From positions 1 through 64,000 of the forward strand of contig NZ_JAMXMV010000012.1 of NCBI RefSeq assembly GCF_024055715.1: 64,000 bases of DNA, written 5' to 3'. The translations under genes were made by a program, and so were the position numbers. Origin of the DNA: Actinoallomurus soli. Lineage in GTDB: Bacteria; Actinomycetota; Actinomycetes; Streptosporangiales; Streptosporangiaceae. Positions 16,565-25,093 of this stretch are shown one piece after another; position 1 is the stretch's first letter; each line of letters opens with the position of its first letter. The notes beneath the pieces are model-generated. The model searched no databases and was not told the DNA's origin. It worked only from the letters and a program-made list of their open reading frames with translations.

Positions 16565-18436
16565 CTGACGACGTTCCATGAGCTCGGGGTTGTCCCCGAA
16601 ATAGCAGATGCCCTCCAAACCGAGGGCATCATCGAACCGTTCCCGATCCAGCTGCTCGCGATCCCCATCGGACTCGGCGGGCACGACATCATCGGCCAGG
16701 CGCGCACGGGCACCGGCAAGACCCTGGCCTTCGGCATCCCGCTGCTGCAGCGCATCGAGCACGGCGGAAAGAAGCCGCAGGCCCTGGTCATCGTTCCGAC
16801 GCGCGAACTGGCCGTCCAGGTCACCGACGACCTGACCACGGCCGGCGGCAAGCTCGGCAGCCGGGTCCTGTCGGTGTACGGCGGCCGCGCGTACGAGCCG
16901 CAGATCGACGCCCTGAAGAACGGCGTCGAGGTGGTCGTCGGCACGCCCGGCCGGCTGCTCGACCTCGTCAAGCAGAAGTACCTCGACCTGTCCCAGGTCT
17001 CGGTGCTCGTCCTGGACGAGGCCGACCGCATGCTCGACCTCGGCTTCCTGCCCGACATCGAGCGTCTCGTCGCCAAGGTGCCCGAGCGGCGCCAGACGAT
17101 GCTGTTCTCGGCCACCATGCCCGGCGAGATCGTCGCGCTGTCGCGCAAGTACCTCACCCGGCCGACGAACGTACGGGCCGAGTCGCACGAGGAGTCCGAG
17201 ACCACCCCGCAGGTCACGCAGCACGTCTTCCAGGCGCACCAGATGGACAAGCCGGAGCTGCTCTCCCGGGTCCTGCAGGCGCGCGGCCGTGGCCTGACGA
17301 TGGTGTTCTGCCAGACCAAGCGCGCCTGTGACCGCGTCGCCGAGGACCTCACCCGGCGCGGCTTCGCCGCCGCCGCCGTGCACGGGGACCTCGGGCAGGG
17401 GCAGCGCGAGCGCGCCCTGCGCGCCTTCCGGTCCGGCAAGATCGATGTGCTCGTCGCCACGGACGTGGCGGCGCGCGGCCTCGACGTCGACGACGTCACG
17501 CACGTCGTCAACTACGAGTGCCCGGACGCCGCCGAGACCTACGTGCACCGCATCGGCCGTACCGGCCGCGCGGGCAAGGAGGGCATCGCGGTCACGCTCG
17601 TCGACTGGTCGGACCTGCAGCGCTGGAAGCTGATCAACAGCGCGCTCGGCCTGGACTTCGCCGAGCCGGCCGAGACCTACTCCACCTCCGAGCACCTCTA
17701 CGAGATGCTCGACATCCCGTCCGACGTCACCGGCATCCTGCCGAAGGCCCAGCGGGACCGGGCCGGCCTGGAGGCCGAAGAGGTCGAGGACATCGGTGAG
17801 ACCGGGCGCACCCGGTCGCACGGCCGCCAGGAGGAGCCCCGCCGCCCACCGGCACGGCAGCGCAGCCGCTCGCGGCAGCGCACGCGCGGCGGCCAGCCGT
17901 TGGGCCACGACGGCGACGCGGCCGCAGCGGAGGAGACGGCCCGGCGGCACACCCGCCGTCCGGTGGAGCCGGTGACGCATCCGGCCGAGCCGGAGCCGGT
18001 CCCCGCCGACGTGACGGCCGAGGCGCCCGAGGCGCCCGAGGTCCCCGCGGAGCCGCAGGAGGTCCCCGCGGCCACGCAGGAGACCACCAGGCCCGCACGC
18101 CGTACGCGCCGGCGCGCCACCGAGCCGCAGGAGACGACGGCGGCCGACACGAGCGCCGACGCCGTGGAGACGGTGGAGGCCGGCAGGGCCGACGAGGTTC
18201 CGGCGGCGTTCGACGCGGACGACTCGGTGCCCGAGGCGCCCGCGCCACGGTCGGAGCCGCGGCCCGAGCCGGTCACGGCTCCCGTGGTGATCAGCCCGGC
18301 GGGCATCCCGATGGTGCAGTTCCTGCCGCCGCCGATCGACGTGACGGACGAGACGCCGGAGTACGTCGAGCCGGTGCGTCCGGCGGCGCGGAAGAAGCGC
18401 CGCACGCGGACCGGCGGAGCGCGCGAGTCCGTCTGA
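16565..18436 (+). CDS. DEAD/DEAH-box RNA helicase, probable CTG start
   Basis: This RNA helicase has about 623 residues: Walker A in GQARTGTGKT, PTRELA, TPGR, DEAD (VLDEADRML), SAT and HRIGRTGR, core ending near residue 380. A long, acidic/proline-rich and Arg-rich disordered tail follows. Homologues begin MTTFxxLG; here that point is CTG ACG ACG TTC, with GGAGG at 16551-16555 nine bases upstream. CTG at 16565 is therefore the best start, and upstream in-frame ATG/GTG codons lack ribosome sites. Likely role: RNA remodelling in ribosome biogenesis or decay. Confidence 0.9.
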   Translation: MTTFHELGVVPEIADALQTEGIIEPFPIQLLAIPIGLGGHDIIGQARTGTGKTLAFGIPLLQRIEHGGKKPQALVIVPTRELAVQVTDDLTTAGGKLGSRVLSVYGGRAYEPQIDALKNGVEVVVGTPGRLLDLVKQKYLDLSQVSVLVLDEADRMLDLGFLPDIERLVAKVPERRQTMLFSATMPGEIVALSRKYLTRPTNVRAESHEESETTPQVTQHVFQAHQMDKPELLSRVLQARGRGLTMVFCQTKRACDRVAEDLTRRGFAAAAVHGDLGQGQRERALRAFRSGKIDVLVATDVAARGLDVDDVTHVVNYECPDAAETYVHRIGRTGRAGKEGIAVTLVDWSDLQRWKLINSALGLDFAEPAETYSTSEHLYEMLDIPSDVTGILPKAQRDRAGLEAEEVEDIGETGRTRSHGRQEEPRRPPARQRSRSRQRTRGGQPLGHDGDAAAAEETARRHTRRPVEPVTHPAEPEPVPADVTAEAPEAPEVPAEPQEVPAATQETTRPARRTRRRATEPQETTAADTSADAVETVEAGRADEVPAAFDADDSVPEAPAPRSEPRPEPVTAPVVISPAGIPMVQFLPPPIDVTDETPEYVEPVRPAARKKRRTRTGGARESV

Positions 18437-18450
18437 CGGACGGCGAGGAG

Positions 18451-18478
18451 AAGGGGCGTGGTCACGGTCACGCCCCTT
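18451..18478 (+). terminator. Terminator after the DEAD helicase
   Basis: A 10-bp perfect stem (18451-18460 with 18469-18478), 8-base loop and short AT tail lies 14 bp past the stop. It is between converging genes and may serve both. Confidence 0.75.
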
Positions 18479-18500
18479 ATTCATGCCCCGCGGCGGGCTC

Positions 18501-19229
18501 TCATCCGGCGGTGGACAGGCCCGCCTGGCGCAGGCGCAGGGCGTAGCGCGGCCGGTCGGTGATCAGGACGGTCACCCGCTCGTCGCCGAGGAACCGTCGC
18601 ATCCTCGGCTCGTCGTTGACGGTCCAGACCATGGCCGGGATCCCCAGCCGGCCGCACATGCGCAGCACGGTGGCCCGCGCCAGCCTGCGGTGGACGGCGA
18701 GCCAGTCGGCCCCGCACTCGCGCATGCGGCGCAGCGGGTACAGCTCCTGGATTCGGGTCGGCGCCTTCATCAGCCAGGAGACCTCGCGAAGGCTGCGGCC
18801 CAGCGAAAGGGCCGCGGTCACCTGAGGGAACTCCCGTTTGATCCGGGCGATCGAGGAGTCCTCCAGCGTGGTCGCGACGAAACCGTCCGGCCCGAGGATG
18901 TCGAGGGCGAGAGTGATGATCTCAGCCTCGTCGCCGATCTCCTTGAGGTCCAGGTGTCCCTTCATGCGGCCCGCGATCAGTGACATGACGTCGCGGACGC
19001 ACGGCACGCGGAAACCGGCCCCGGCGCACAGTTCGTCATAGGTCAGCCCCGCCACGGGGTGGTTCCGGACGCGTGGATCGTGGAAGACGACGAACTCTCC
19101 GTCGCGGGTGCGGCGGATGTCGAACTCGACGTACTCCGCGCCCGTCGTCAACGCGCTTTCGTACGCCTCCCAGGTGGCGGCCCGGGCGACCTCGGATCCG
19201 CCCTTGTGGGCGGAGACGGCAGCCGTCAT
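18501..19229 (-). CDS. Glycerophosphodiester phosphodiesterase
   Basis: The 242-residue TIM-barrel enzyme of the GDPD family hydrolyses glycerophosphodiesters to sn-glycerol-3-phosphate and an alcohol. Catalytic features: the first His in SAHKGG, Glu and Asp in VEFDIRRTRDG, the second His in VVFHDP and LDLKE. No signal peptide, so it is probably cytoplasmic. The ATG at 19229 is chosen by homology; the upstream GAAGG is rather distant. Divergent from the hydrolase at 19321. Confidence 0.93.
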   Translation of the reverse strand: MTAAVSAHKGGSEVARAATWEAYESALTTGAEYVEFDIRRTRDGEFVVFHDPRVRNHPVAGLTYDELCAGAGFRVPCVRDVMSLIAGRMKGHLDLKEIGDEAEIITLALDILGPDGFVATTLEDSSIARIKREFPQVTAALSLGRSLREVSWLMKAPTRIQELYPLRRMRECGADWLAVHRRLARATVLRMCGRLGIPAMVWTVNDEPRMRRFLGDERVTVLITDRPRYALRLRQAGLSTAG

Positions 19230-19320
19230 GCCTTGAGAGTACCTTCGGGATCCCCAGCGAATCACCGGCCAACTCGCTACGATGGTGTCGATATTGGCAT
19301 GTGCAAGTAAGCTCCTGCCA

Positions 19321-20190
19321 GTGAGTACGCCCCGGTTCCTCAGCCTGCCTCCCGGCGTTCGCCGCACGGAGATCCACACCTCGCGCGGCACATTCGCCGT
19401 TCTCGAGGCACTTCCGGGCTCCGGCGTCTGCGAGCGCGGACCGGCGCTGCTGGTGCCCGGCTTCACGGGCAGCAAAGAGGACTTCATCGCGGTCCTGCAG
19501 ACGCTCGCGGGCGGCGGACGCCGCGTCGTCGCGCTCGACATGCGCGGTCAGCACGAGACTCCCGGCCCGGACGACCCGGCGGCCTACACTTGCGCCGCGC
19601 TCGGCGCGGACATCGCCGCCGTCCTGGAGTACTTCGACGACCAGGTGCACCTCGTCGGGCACTCCTTCGGCGGGCTCGTGACGCGCGAGGCGGTGATGAG
19701 CGATCCCGCACTGCTGGCGTCGTACACGCTGATGAGCTCGGGGCCGGCGGCGATCGGCGGGTCGCGCGAGGTCGAGGGCCGCGTCCTGCTCGCGGCACTG
19801 CCCAAGGTGGGCCTGGAGCACCTGTGGTCGACCCGGATCGAGCCCGAGGTGATCACCAAGGGGGTCGCTCCGGAGATCGTGTCGTTCCTGCGCCGGCGGA
19901 TGTTCATGAACTCCCCCGCCGGCCTGATGGCCATGGCCCACGAGGTCCTCTCCAGCCCCGACCGGGTCGACGACCTGGCCAAGGTGACCGAGGACGCCGG
20001 CCTGCCGGTGCTCGTCCTGTACGGCGAGAACGACGACGGCTGGGAGCCCCGCGAGCAGGCCGCCATGGCCGAGCGGCTGGGCGCCCGCAAGGTCGTCATC
20101 CCCGGCGCGGCCCACTCCCCCGCCGTCGAGGCTCCCGAGACGACCGCGAGCGCGCTGACCTCCTTCTGGAACGACGCCGAGCGCGCCTGA
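19321..20190 (+). CDS. Alpha/beta-fold hydrolase
   Basis: The 289-residue hydrolase has VPGFTGSKED (oxyanion region), nucleophile elbow GHSFGG, an acidic YGENDDGW loop and the terminal His in AAHSPAVEAPE. Substrate unknown. The GTG at 19321 lacks a Shine-Dalgarno, but TAAGCT lies exactly seven bases upstream, with TGTCGA 16 bases before that. This fits a sigma-70 promoter giving a leaderless mRNA. Confidence 0.87.
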   Translation: MSTPRFLSLPPGVRRTEIHTSRGTFAVLEALPGSGVCERGPALLVPGFTGSKEDFIAVLQTLAGGGRRVVALDMRGQHETPGPDDPAAYTCAALGADIAAVLEYFDDQVHLVGHSFGGLVTREAVMSDPALLASYTLMSSGPAAIGGSREVEGRVLLAALPKVGLEHLWSTRIEPEVITKGVAPEIVSFLRRRMFMNSPAGLMAMAHEVLSSPDRVDDLAKVTEDAGLPVLVLYGENDDGWEPREQAAMAERLGARKVVIPGAAHSPAVEAPETTASALTSFWNDAERA

Positions 20191-20261
20191 CCCCTATCCG
20201 CCTCCGGCGTGAGACAGGAAACACCTGGCGTCTCATGTAATCGAACACTTACCATGACGGC

Positions 20262-21158
20262 ATGGAAGCGACCGTCCAGCCTCCCCAGAGCGTGACCTGG
20301 CAGGTCCACATCGACCGGTCGATGTGGGTCGGCGGGGTCCGCGGTCTCATGTTGCAGGCGCTGCACCCGCTCGCCATGCGCGGCGTCTGGCAGAACTCCA
20401 ACTTCCAGGAGGACCCGATCGGCCGGCTGCAGCGCACGGCCGACTTCGTCGGCGTGGTGACCTGGGGGACGCCCGAAGAGGCCGACCGCATCGGCCGCCG
20501 GGTCAGGGACATCCACCGGGCATTGCGGATCAAGGACCCGGACACCGGGCGCGTCCACCGCGTCGACGACCCCGAACTGCTGCTGTGGGTGCACTGCGCG
20601 GAGGTCTCCTCCTACCTGGAGGTCGCGCGCCGCTCCGGCCTGCGGCTCACCGACCGGCAGGCCGACCGCTACCTCGCCGAGCAGCGCCGCAGCGCCACCT
20701 ATGTCGGCCTGCACGAGGAGGACGTCCCGGGCAGCCTGGCGGAGATGGCTGCCTTCTTCGCGGAGATGCGCCCGCGGCTGAAGGTCACGCCGGAGGCCCG
20801 CTCGACCGTACGGTTCCTGCTGTGGCCGAGGCTGCCCGAGGAGATGCGGTGGCTGTCGGCCGGCAAGCCGATGTACGTGCCGTTCGGCGCGCTGTGCTAC
20901 TACTCCCTGCCGCGCTGGGCCCGGCGGATGTACGGGATCCTGCCCGAGATGCCGGGGCCGGCCGTGACCGCGGCGCTCCGGTCGTTCCGCCTGGCGGCGA
21001 ACGCTCTTCCGGAGAAGGTCCACGACCTGACGTTCCAGCAGGCGACCAAGGACATGCTCGAGGGGGCCCGGCAGCGGCTCGCGGCCGAGGGCTACGACCT
21101 CGGCAGGGGCCTGCAGGGCCTGCGCGACCCCCGCCGCTGGCCGCAGGCCGCCGCCTGA
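20262..21158 (+). CDS. MpaB-family (DUF2236) oxygenase-like protein
   Basis: This 298-residue protein resembles the MpaB/latex-clearing-protein family (DUF2236), haem-type oxygenases. The family segments are visible: RSMWVGGVRGLMLQALHP with the conserved LHPLAMRGV, and the WVHCAEVSSYLEV helix. Specific activity cannot be assigned. TACCAT six bases before the ATG suggests another leaderless start. It converges on the gene at 21178 with only a 19-bp gap. Confidence 0.85.
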   Translation: MEATVQPPQSVTWQVHIDRSMWVGGVRGLMLQALHPLAMRGVWQNSNFQEDPIGRLQRTADFVGVVTWGTPEEADRIGRRVRDIHRALRIKDPDTGRVHRVDDPELLLWVHCAEVSSYLEVARRSGLRLTDRQADRYLAEQRRSATYVGLHEEDVPGSLAEMAAFFAEMRPRLKVTPEARSTVRFLLWPRLPEEMRWLSAGKPMYVPFGALCYYSLPRWARRMYGILPEMPGPAVTAALRSFRLAANALPEKVHDLTFQQATKDMLEGARQRLAAEGYDLGRGLQGLRDPRRWPQAAA

Positions 21159-21177
21159 GTCTCCGCGCCGCCGACCA

Positions 21178-21627
21178 CTACCAGGTCTTGCCGGCCTGCT
21201 CCCGGATCGTCCGGTTGATCCGGTTGAAGAAGTTGGTCAGCGCGACCTCCATGATGATCGCGGACAGCCGCCGCTCATCGAAGTGGGCGGCGGCGGCGTC
21301 CCAGATCTCGTCGGTCACTCCCGGCGCGCCGTCCTGGAGCCGGGTGGCGGCCTCGGCCAGCGCGAGCGCCGCCCGCTCCTCCTCGGTGAAGAAGGGCGTC
21401 TCGCGCCACGCCGCCACGCCGTGCAGCCGCTCCTCGCTCTCCCCCTGCTTCTTCGCCGCTTCGACCGCGCCGTACACACACGGGCTGCAGCCGTTGATCT
21501 GGCTGGCCCGCAGGTGGACCAGGGACAGCAGGAGCGGGTCGACGCCACCGGCGTGGACGGCCTTGTAGAGGTGCTGGATCGCGGTGTTCACGTCGGGGTT
21601 CGACCGGCTCTTCATGCGTGCTTCCAT
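21178..21627 (-). CDS. Carboxymuconolactone decarboxylase/AhpD-like protein
   Basis: The 149-residue AhpD-fold protein carries the CxxC pair in INGCSPCVYGA. In active AhpD enzymes a His follows the first Cys by seven residues; here that position is Ala, so classical peroxidase chemistry may be altered. It is divergent from an ECF41-type sigma gene, the usual partnership: ECF41 sigmas sit beside carboxymuconolactone decarboxylases, oxidoreductases or epimerases. The ATG at 21627 is preceded by GGAGCAGGA. Confidence 0.9.
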   Translation of the reverse strand: MEARMKSRSNPDVNTAIQHLYKAVHAGGVDPLLLSLVHLRASQINGCSPCVYGAVEAAKKQGESEERLHGVAAWRETPFFTEEERAALALAEAATRLQDGAPGVTDEIWDAAAAHFDERRLSAIIMEVALTNFFNRINRTIREQAGKTW

Positions 21628-21709
21628 CGGTCCTGCTCCTTCATCGGTTACCTGGGCCCGTCCGGGCCCGTCATTCCGATGACGGAGCAGATCCGAGGAA
21701 GGTAACGAC

Positions 21710-22588
21710 ATGCCCGACACCAGCCCGACGGATCCGGTCGCCGAGGCGTTCGAGGCCCAGCGCGACCGGCTGCGCGCGGTCGCGTACCGCATGCTCGGAT
21801 CGCACGCCGACGCCGAGGACGCGGTCCAGGAGGCCTGGCTGCGGCTCTCTCGCCAGGACACGGCGACCATCCACAACCTCACCGGCTGGCTGACCACGGT
21901 GGTCGGCCGGATCAGCCTCGACGTCCTGCGGTCGCGTCAGGCGCGTCCCGAGGCCTCCTACGACGATCGGCTGCCCGAGCTCGCGAGGACGGTCGACGGC
22001 GGCCCCGTGCCGGAGGACGACGTGGCGCTCACCGACTCGGTCGGGCTCGCGCTCCTCGTCGTCCTCGACTCGCTGGGACCGAGCGAACGGCTGGCGTTCG
22101 TCCTGCACGACCTGTTCGCGGTGCCGTTCGACGAGATCGGCCGGATCCTCGGCAGATCCGGCGACGCCGCCAAGATGCTCGCCAGCCGCGCCCGGCGGAA
22201 GGTACGGGCGACCGAGCGGCCGACGGTCGTCGGGCGCGAGCAGCGAGAGGTGGTCCAGGCGTTCCTCGCGGCGGCCCGCGACGGCGACTTCGACGGGCTG
22301 CTGCGCCTCCTCGACCCCGGCGTGAGGCTGACCGCCGAGACGCCCGACGGCGAGGTCGTCGTCCTCGGCGCCACGGAGGTCGCCGCCGGCGCGCGGCGGT
22401 CCGCCGGCGCGGCCGCGGGAGGGCAGGCGGTGCTCGTGGGCGGCCTTCCCGGGGTCGTGGCGTGGCGCGAGGACGGCGTCCCGCTGGCGGCCATCGCCTT
22501 CACCGTCGTCGGCGGCCGGATCGCCGGCATCAGGATCGTGACCGACCCGGCCCGGCTCGCGTCGATGGACCTCCCGGATCCGGAATGA
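21710..22588 (+). CDS. ECF41-type RNA polymerase sigma factor with SnoaL-like C-terminal domain
   Basis: This 292-residue sigma factor has region 2 (YRMLGSHADAEDAVQEAWLRL), a linker containing DDRLPE, region 4 (LGPSERLAFVLHDLFAVPFDEIGRILGRS) and a C-terminal SnoaL/NTF2-like domain of about 110 residues. That domain ends with TDPARLASM, a variant of the NPDKL motif of ECF41 sigmas. In this group the C-terminal domain regulates the sigma in place of an anti-sigma factor. AGGAAGG precedes the ATG. I looked for the TGTCACA...CGTC ECF41 promoter in the 82-bp divergent gap and did not find it. Confidence 0.93.
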   Translation: MPDTSPTDPVAEAFEAQRDRLRAVAYRMLGSHADAEDAVQEAWLRLSRQDTATIHNLTGWLTTVVGRISLDVLRSRQARPEASYDDRLPELARTVDGGPVPEDDVALTDSVGLALLVVLDSLGPSERLAFVLHDLFAVPFDEIGRILGRSGDAAKMLASRARRKVRATERPTVVGREQREVVQAFLAAARDGDFDGLLRLLDPGVRLTAETPDGEVVVLGATEVAAGARRSAGAAAGGQAVLVGGLPGVVAWREDGVPLAAIAFTVVGGRIAGIRIVTDPARLASMDLPDPE

Positions 22589-22641
22589 GCCGCCGGGCCC
22601 GGCCGCCGGCCCGGCAGCGGCGGCCTGCCACCGCCGGGCGG

Positions 22642-23235
22642 CTACTGGCCGACGCGGCCGTCGACGCGCTCGCGCAGGAGGTCGGCGTGGCCGTTGTGCC
22701 GGGCGTACTCCTCGATCATGTGCACCAGAAGCTCGCGCAGGGCGATCGTCCCGTTGCGCGTGGTGCCGGCGACGCCGAGGTCGGGTGCCTCCTCCACGAA
22801 CCGCTCGGCGAAGGCCACCTCGTCGCGCCAGGTGCGCCACGCCTCCGCGACGACCTTCGGGTCCGCGACCGCGCCGTTGAAGGCGCCGTCGCGGTCCGCC
22901 TCGGAGCGATAGTGCGGCGGCGCGTCCTGCCCGGCCATCACCCGCCGGAACCACCCTCGCTCGACGTCCGCCAGGTGGCGCACCAGGCCGAGCAGTGACA
23001 GGTTCGAGGGCGGCACCGCGCGGCGGGCCAGGGCGGCGGCGTCGAGATCGGCGCACTTCAGCTCGAGGGTGAGGCGCTGGTCGCGCAGGTAGCCGATGAG
23101 CGTGGCACGCTCCCCATCGAACGAGCCGTCCGTCCGGGGATCCTCGTCCGGGTGGAGGAACATGTCCGACCACCCGAAGCGACGGACGGGCCGGTCCTCC
23201 GTGTCGTCGACAGGTGGTTCCGCGGAGTTCGTCAT
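22642..23235 (-). CDS. DinB/DUF664-family protein
   Basis: The 197-residue four-helix protein has the DinB-type metal His set in LVRHLADVERGWF and HMIEEYARHNGHADLLRE. Actinobacterial members include mycothiol-dependent transferases and proteins of unknown role; no specific function is assigned. The ATG at 23235 is used; its upstream region is only weakly ribosome-site-like. It converges with the sigma gene across a GC-rich 53-bp gap. Confidence 0.88.
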   Translation of the reverse strand: MTNSAEPPVDDTEDRPVRRFGWSDMFLHPDEDPRTDGSFDGERATLIGYLRDQRLTLELKCADLDAAALARRAVPPSNLSLLGLVRHLADVERGWFRRVMAGQDAPPHYRSEADRDGAFNGAVADPKVVAEAWRTWRDEVAFAERFVEEAPDLGVAGTTRNGTIALRELLVHMIEEYARHNGHADLLRERVDGRVGQ

Positions 23236-23308
23236 GTGCCCGAGCATTCCGGGTCGGCGCCGCGCCCACCACTTCTTTCCCGGGCGGTTCGCGGCCCGCG
23301 GCCGACCG

Positions 23309-24190
23309 TCAGTCCGCGAGAGCGGACCAGGGGTCGCGGGCGGGGGCGGCGGCGCGGCCCTCCGGGCAGTGTCGCGCGTAGTCGCACCAGGCGCAGAGCG
23401 CGCCGGGCGCCGGCGGGAACCGCTCGTCGAAGAGCGCGTGGCGGCGCTCCGGCGGCAGGACCTGGGCGTCCACCGGACGCGCGTGGGCGCGGTACCACTC
23501 GTCCGCCTCGCCGCACTCCTCGGCGATCTGCTCGGCACGGCGAAGGTGACGGTCGAGGGAGTCGTCGGTGTGCTCCCAGACCGCGACCTCCCCGGTCGGC
23601 AGGTGATGGAGCTCGACGAGGCGGCACCGGGTCCGCATCATCCGATGGGCCGCGGCGGCGTACAGCGCGAGGGCCAGGGACGCGCGGGCGTCGTCGGAGG
23701 TGAGCGGCCGGCGGCCGGTCTTGTAGTCGACGACCACCAGCTCGTCGCCGCGCCGGTCCAGCCGGTCGACCCGCCCCTGGACGGTGATCAGGTGGGTCTT
23801 CATCGAGACCGTGCGCTCGACGCCGACCGGCTCGTCCTCCGGGTCGAGCCCGGCGGTGTAGCGCAGGACCATCTCCCGGGCACGATGGCGCCACTCGGCG
23901 GACTGGGCGTCGTCACGGAAGCCGTCGGTCAGCCAGCCCGCGTCGAGCAGCCGACCGGCGGCCTCGGCGGTGCGCTCCTCGATGGGCAGCCGCCACCAGC
24001 CGGCCAGGGCGTTGTGGACGCTGGCCCCGACGCTGTTGTGCGCCCACGGCGGACCCTTCTCCGGCTTCGGCCGGTCGAGGTAGGTCATCCGGTAGCGGCG
24101 CGGACAGTCCAGCCAGGTGTTCAGCCGTGAGGGCGTGCACGGGTAGAGCCGCCTCGGCATCCCCTCGAATCCGAGCTGCTCGGCCGCCAT
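23309..24190 (-). CDS. RecB-like PD-(D/E)XK exonuclease with probable 4Fe-4S cluster
   Basis: The 293-residue nuclease of the Cas4/RecB superfamily has the catalytic core GRVDRLD...VVVDYKTG (about residues 138-160). A cysteine set, one in LDCPRRY near the start and three in LCAWCDYARHC near the end, fits the cluster that closes such folds (AddB/Cas4 type). Probably cytoplasmic single-strand DNA processing in repair (family inference). It starts 4 bp after the upstream gene's stop, so the two form an operon. Confidence 0.9.
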   Translation of the reverse strand: MAAEQLGFEGMPRRLYPCTPSRLNTWLDCPRRYRMTYLDRPKPEKGPPWAHNSVGASVHNALAGWWRLPIEERTAEAAGRLLDAGWLTDGFRDDAQSAEWRHRAREMVLRYTAGLDPEDEPVGVERTVSMKTHLITVQGRVDRLDRRGDELVVVDYKTGRRPLTSDDARASLALALYAAAAHRMMRTRCRLVELHHLPTGEVAVWEHTDDSLDRHLRRAEQIAEECGEADEWYRAHARPVDAQVLPPERRHALFDERFPPAPGALCAWCDYARHCPEGRAAAPARDPWSALAD

Positions 24191-24194
24191 CGCG

Positions 24195-24890
24195 TCAGTC
24201 CTCGGTGCTCGGCTCCTGCGCGAGCGCGAACCAGCTCTCCCACTGGGCGTCCTCGTCGCCGACCGTGGTCTCCTCGCCCTGGCCGGGCAGCACCCGCGTG
24301 TCCTTGGGCAGCGGGCCGAGCAGCGACCCGATGGAGTTCAGCTGGTCCTGCAGGTCGTGGTACTCCTCCCCGACCAGGCCCGGCCGCCCCTTGTGCAGGG
24401 TGTCGCCGGAGAACAGCACGCCGAGCTGCTCGCTGTAGAGGCAGATGCTGCCGGGCGTGTGCCCGGGCGTGTGCATGACCTCCAGCTGCGCGCCGCCGAT
24501 CTCGAAGACGCCGCCGTCCTCGATGTCGATGTCCGGCGTGAGGTCCTTCATGAACTCCGAGTCCTCGTCCCGCTTGGCGAGGGCGCGGAAGTACTGACGC
24601 CACAGGAGACGGTCCCGCGAGTGCAGCCCGATCGGCGCCGGGTCGTCCTCGTCGGCCTCGGCGATCTCCAGGACCGCGCCGAGATGGTGATCGCGGCCGT
24701 CGGTGCAGATGACGGCCATCACCTCGCGCTCCCCGATCTCCTTGAGGATCGCCTCGGGGTCGTTGGCGGGGTCGATCACGATCACCGCGTCGTCGTCCCC
24801 GACGATGTAGGTGTTGCTCTCGATGTCGTATTCGGTGTCGTCGACCGTGACCTTGCCCGACGTCACCACTTTGTCGATACGCGCGTCCAC
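24195..24890 (-). CDS. Metallo-beta-lactamase-fold protein with degraded metal site
   Basis: The 231-residue protein has the overall MBL-hydrolase layout (TYIVGDDDAVIVIDP, HTPGHTPGSICLY, LFSGDTLHKGRPG, LPGQGEETTVGDE). The HxHxDH motif reads DGRDHH (CTDGRDHHLGAV) and the final PGHG is PGQG. At least three usual ligands are lost while the GHT His and the Asp of SGDT remain. DNA codons confirm these substitutions. Function may be non-hydrolytic or use one metal. It is first gene of the operon with the RecB-like nuclease. Start GTG at 24890, with AAGGTT upstream. Confidence 0.88.
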   Translation of the reverse strand: MDARIDKVVTSGKVTVDDTEYDIESNTYIVGDDDAVIVIDPANDPEAILKEIGEREVMAVICTDGRDHHLGAVLEIAEADEDDPAPIGLHSRDRLLWRQYFRALAKRDEDSEFMKDLTPDIDIEDGGVFEIGGAQLEVMHTPGHTPGSICLYSEQLGVLFSGDTLHKGRPGLVGEEYHDLQDQLNSIGSLLGPLPKDTRVLPGQGEETTVGDEDAQWESWFALAQEPSTED

Positions 24891-25054
24891 ACCGGAACCT
24901 TACCGACTTCCCACCCCGGACGCGCAGCGCGCGGCCCGATCCGTACGCGGGGGCGCCGCCGGACCACGCCCGACGGGATCAGCCCGGCGAAACACGCGTG
25001 AAACAGGGCCCCTCTAACCTCCGCATCGGACATCCGTCACGAAGGAGCCGATCA

Positions 25055-25093
25055 GTGCACGATTCAGGCGAGGACCGCCGATGGGCGAGGTGA
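25055..25093 (+). CDS. Candidate 12-residue leader peptide for the LysE exporter
   Basis: A GTG at 25055 has a strong AAGGAG site at 25042-25047. It encodes 12 residues ending in DRRWAR, then TGA at 25091-25093. It overlaps the lysE start (25081) in another frame. A short, Arg-rich, well-initiated reading frame ahead of a basic-amino-acid exporter suggests a leader that couples or attenuates translation. This is inference. Confidence 0.4.
   Translation: MHDSGEDRRWAR

Noticed and set aside
21628-21709. ECF41 consensus promoter in the sigma/decarboxylase gap
   Set aside because: No TGTCACA...CGTC arrangement was found on either strand.
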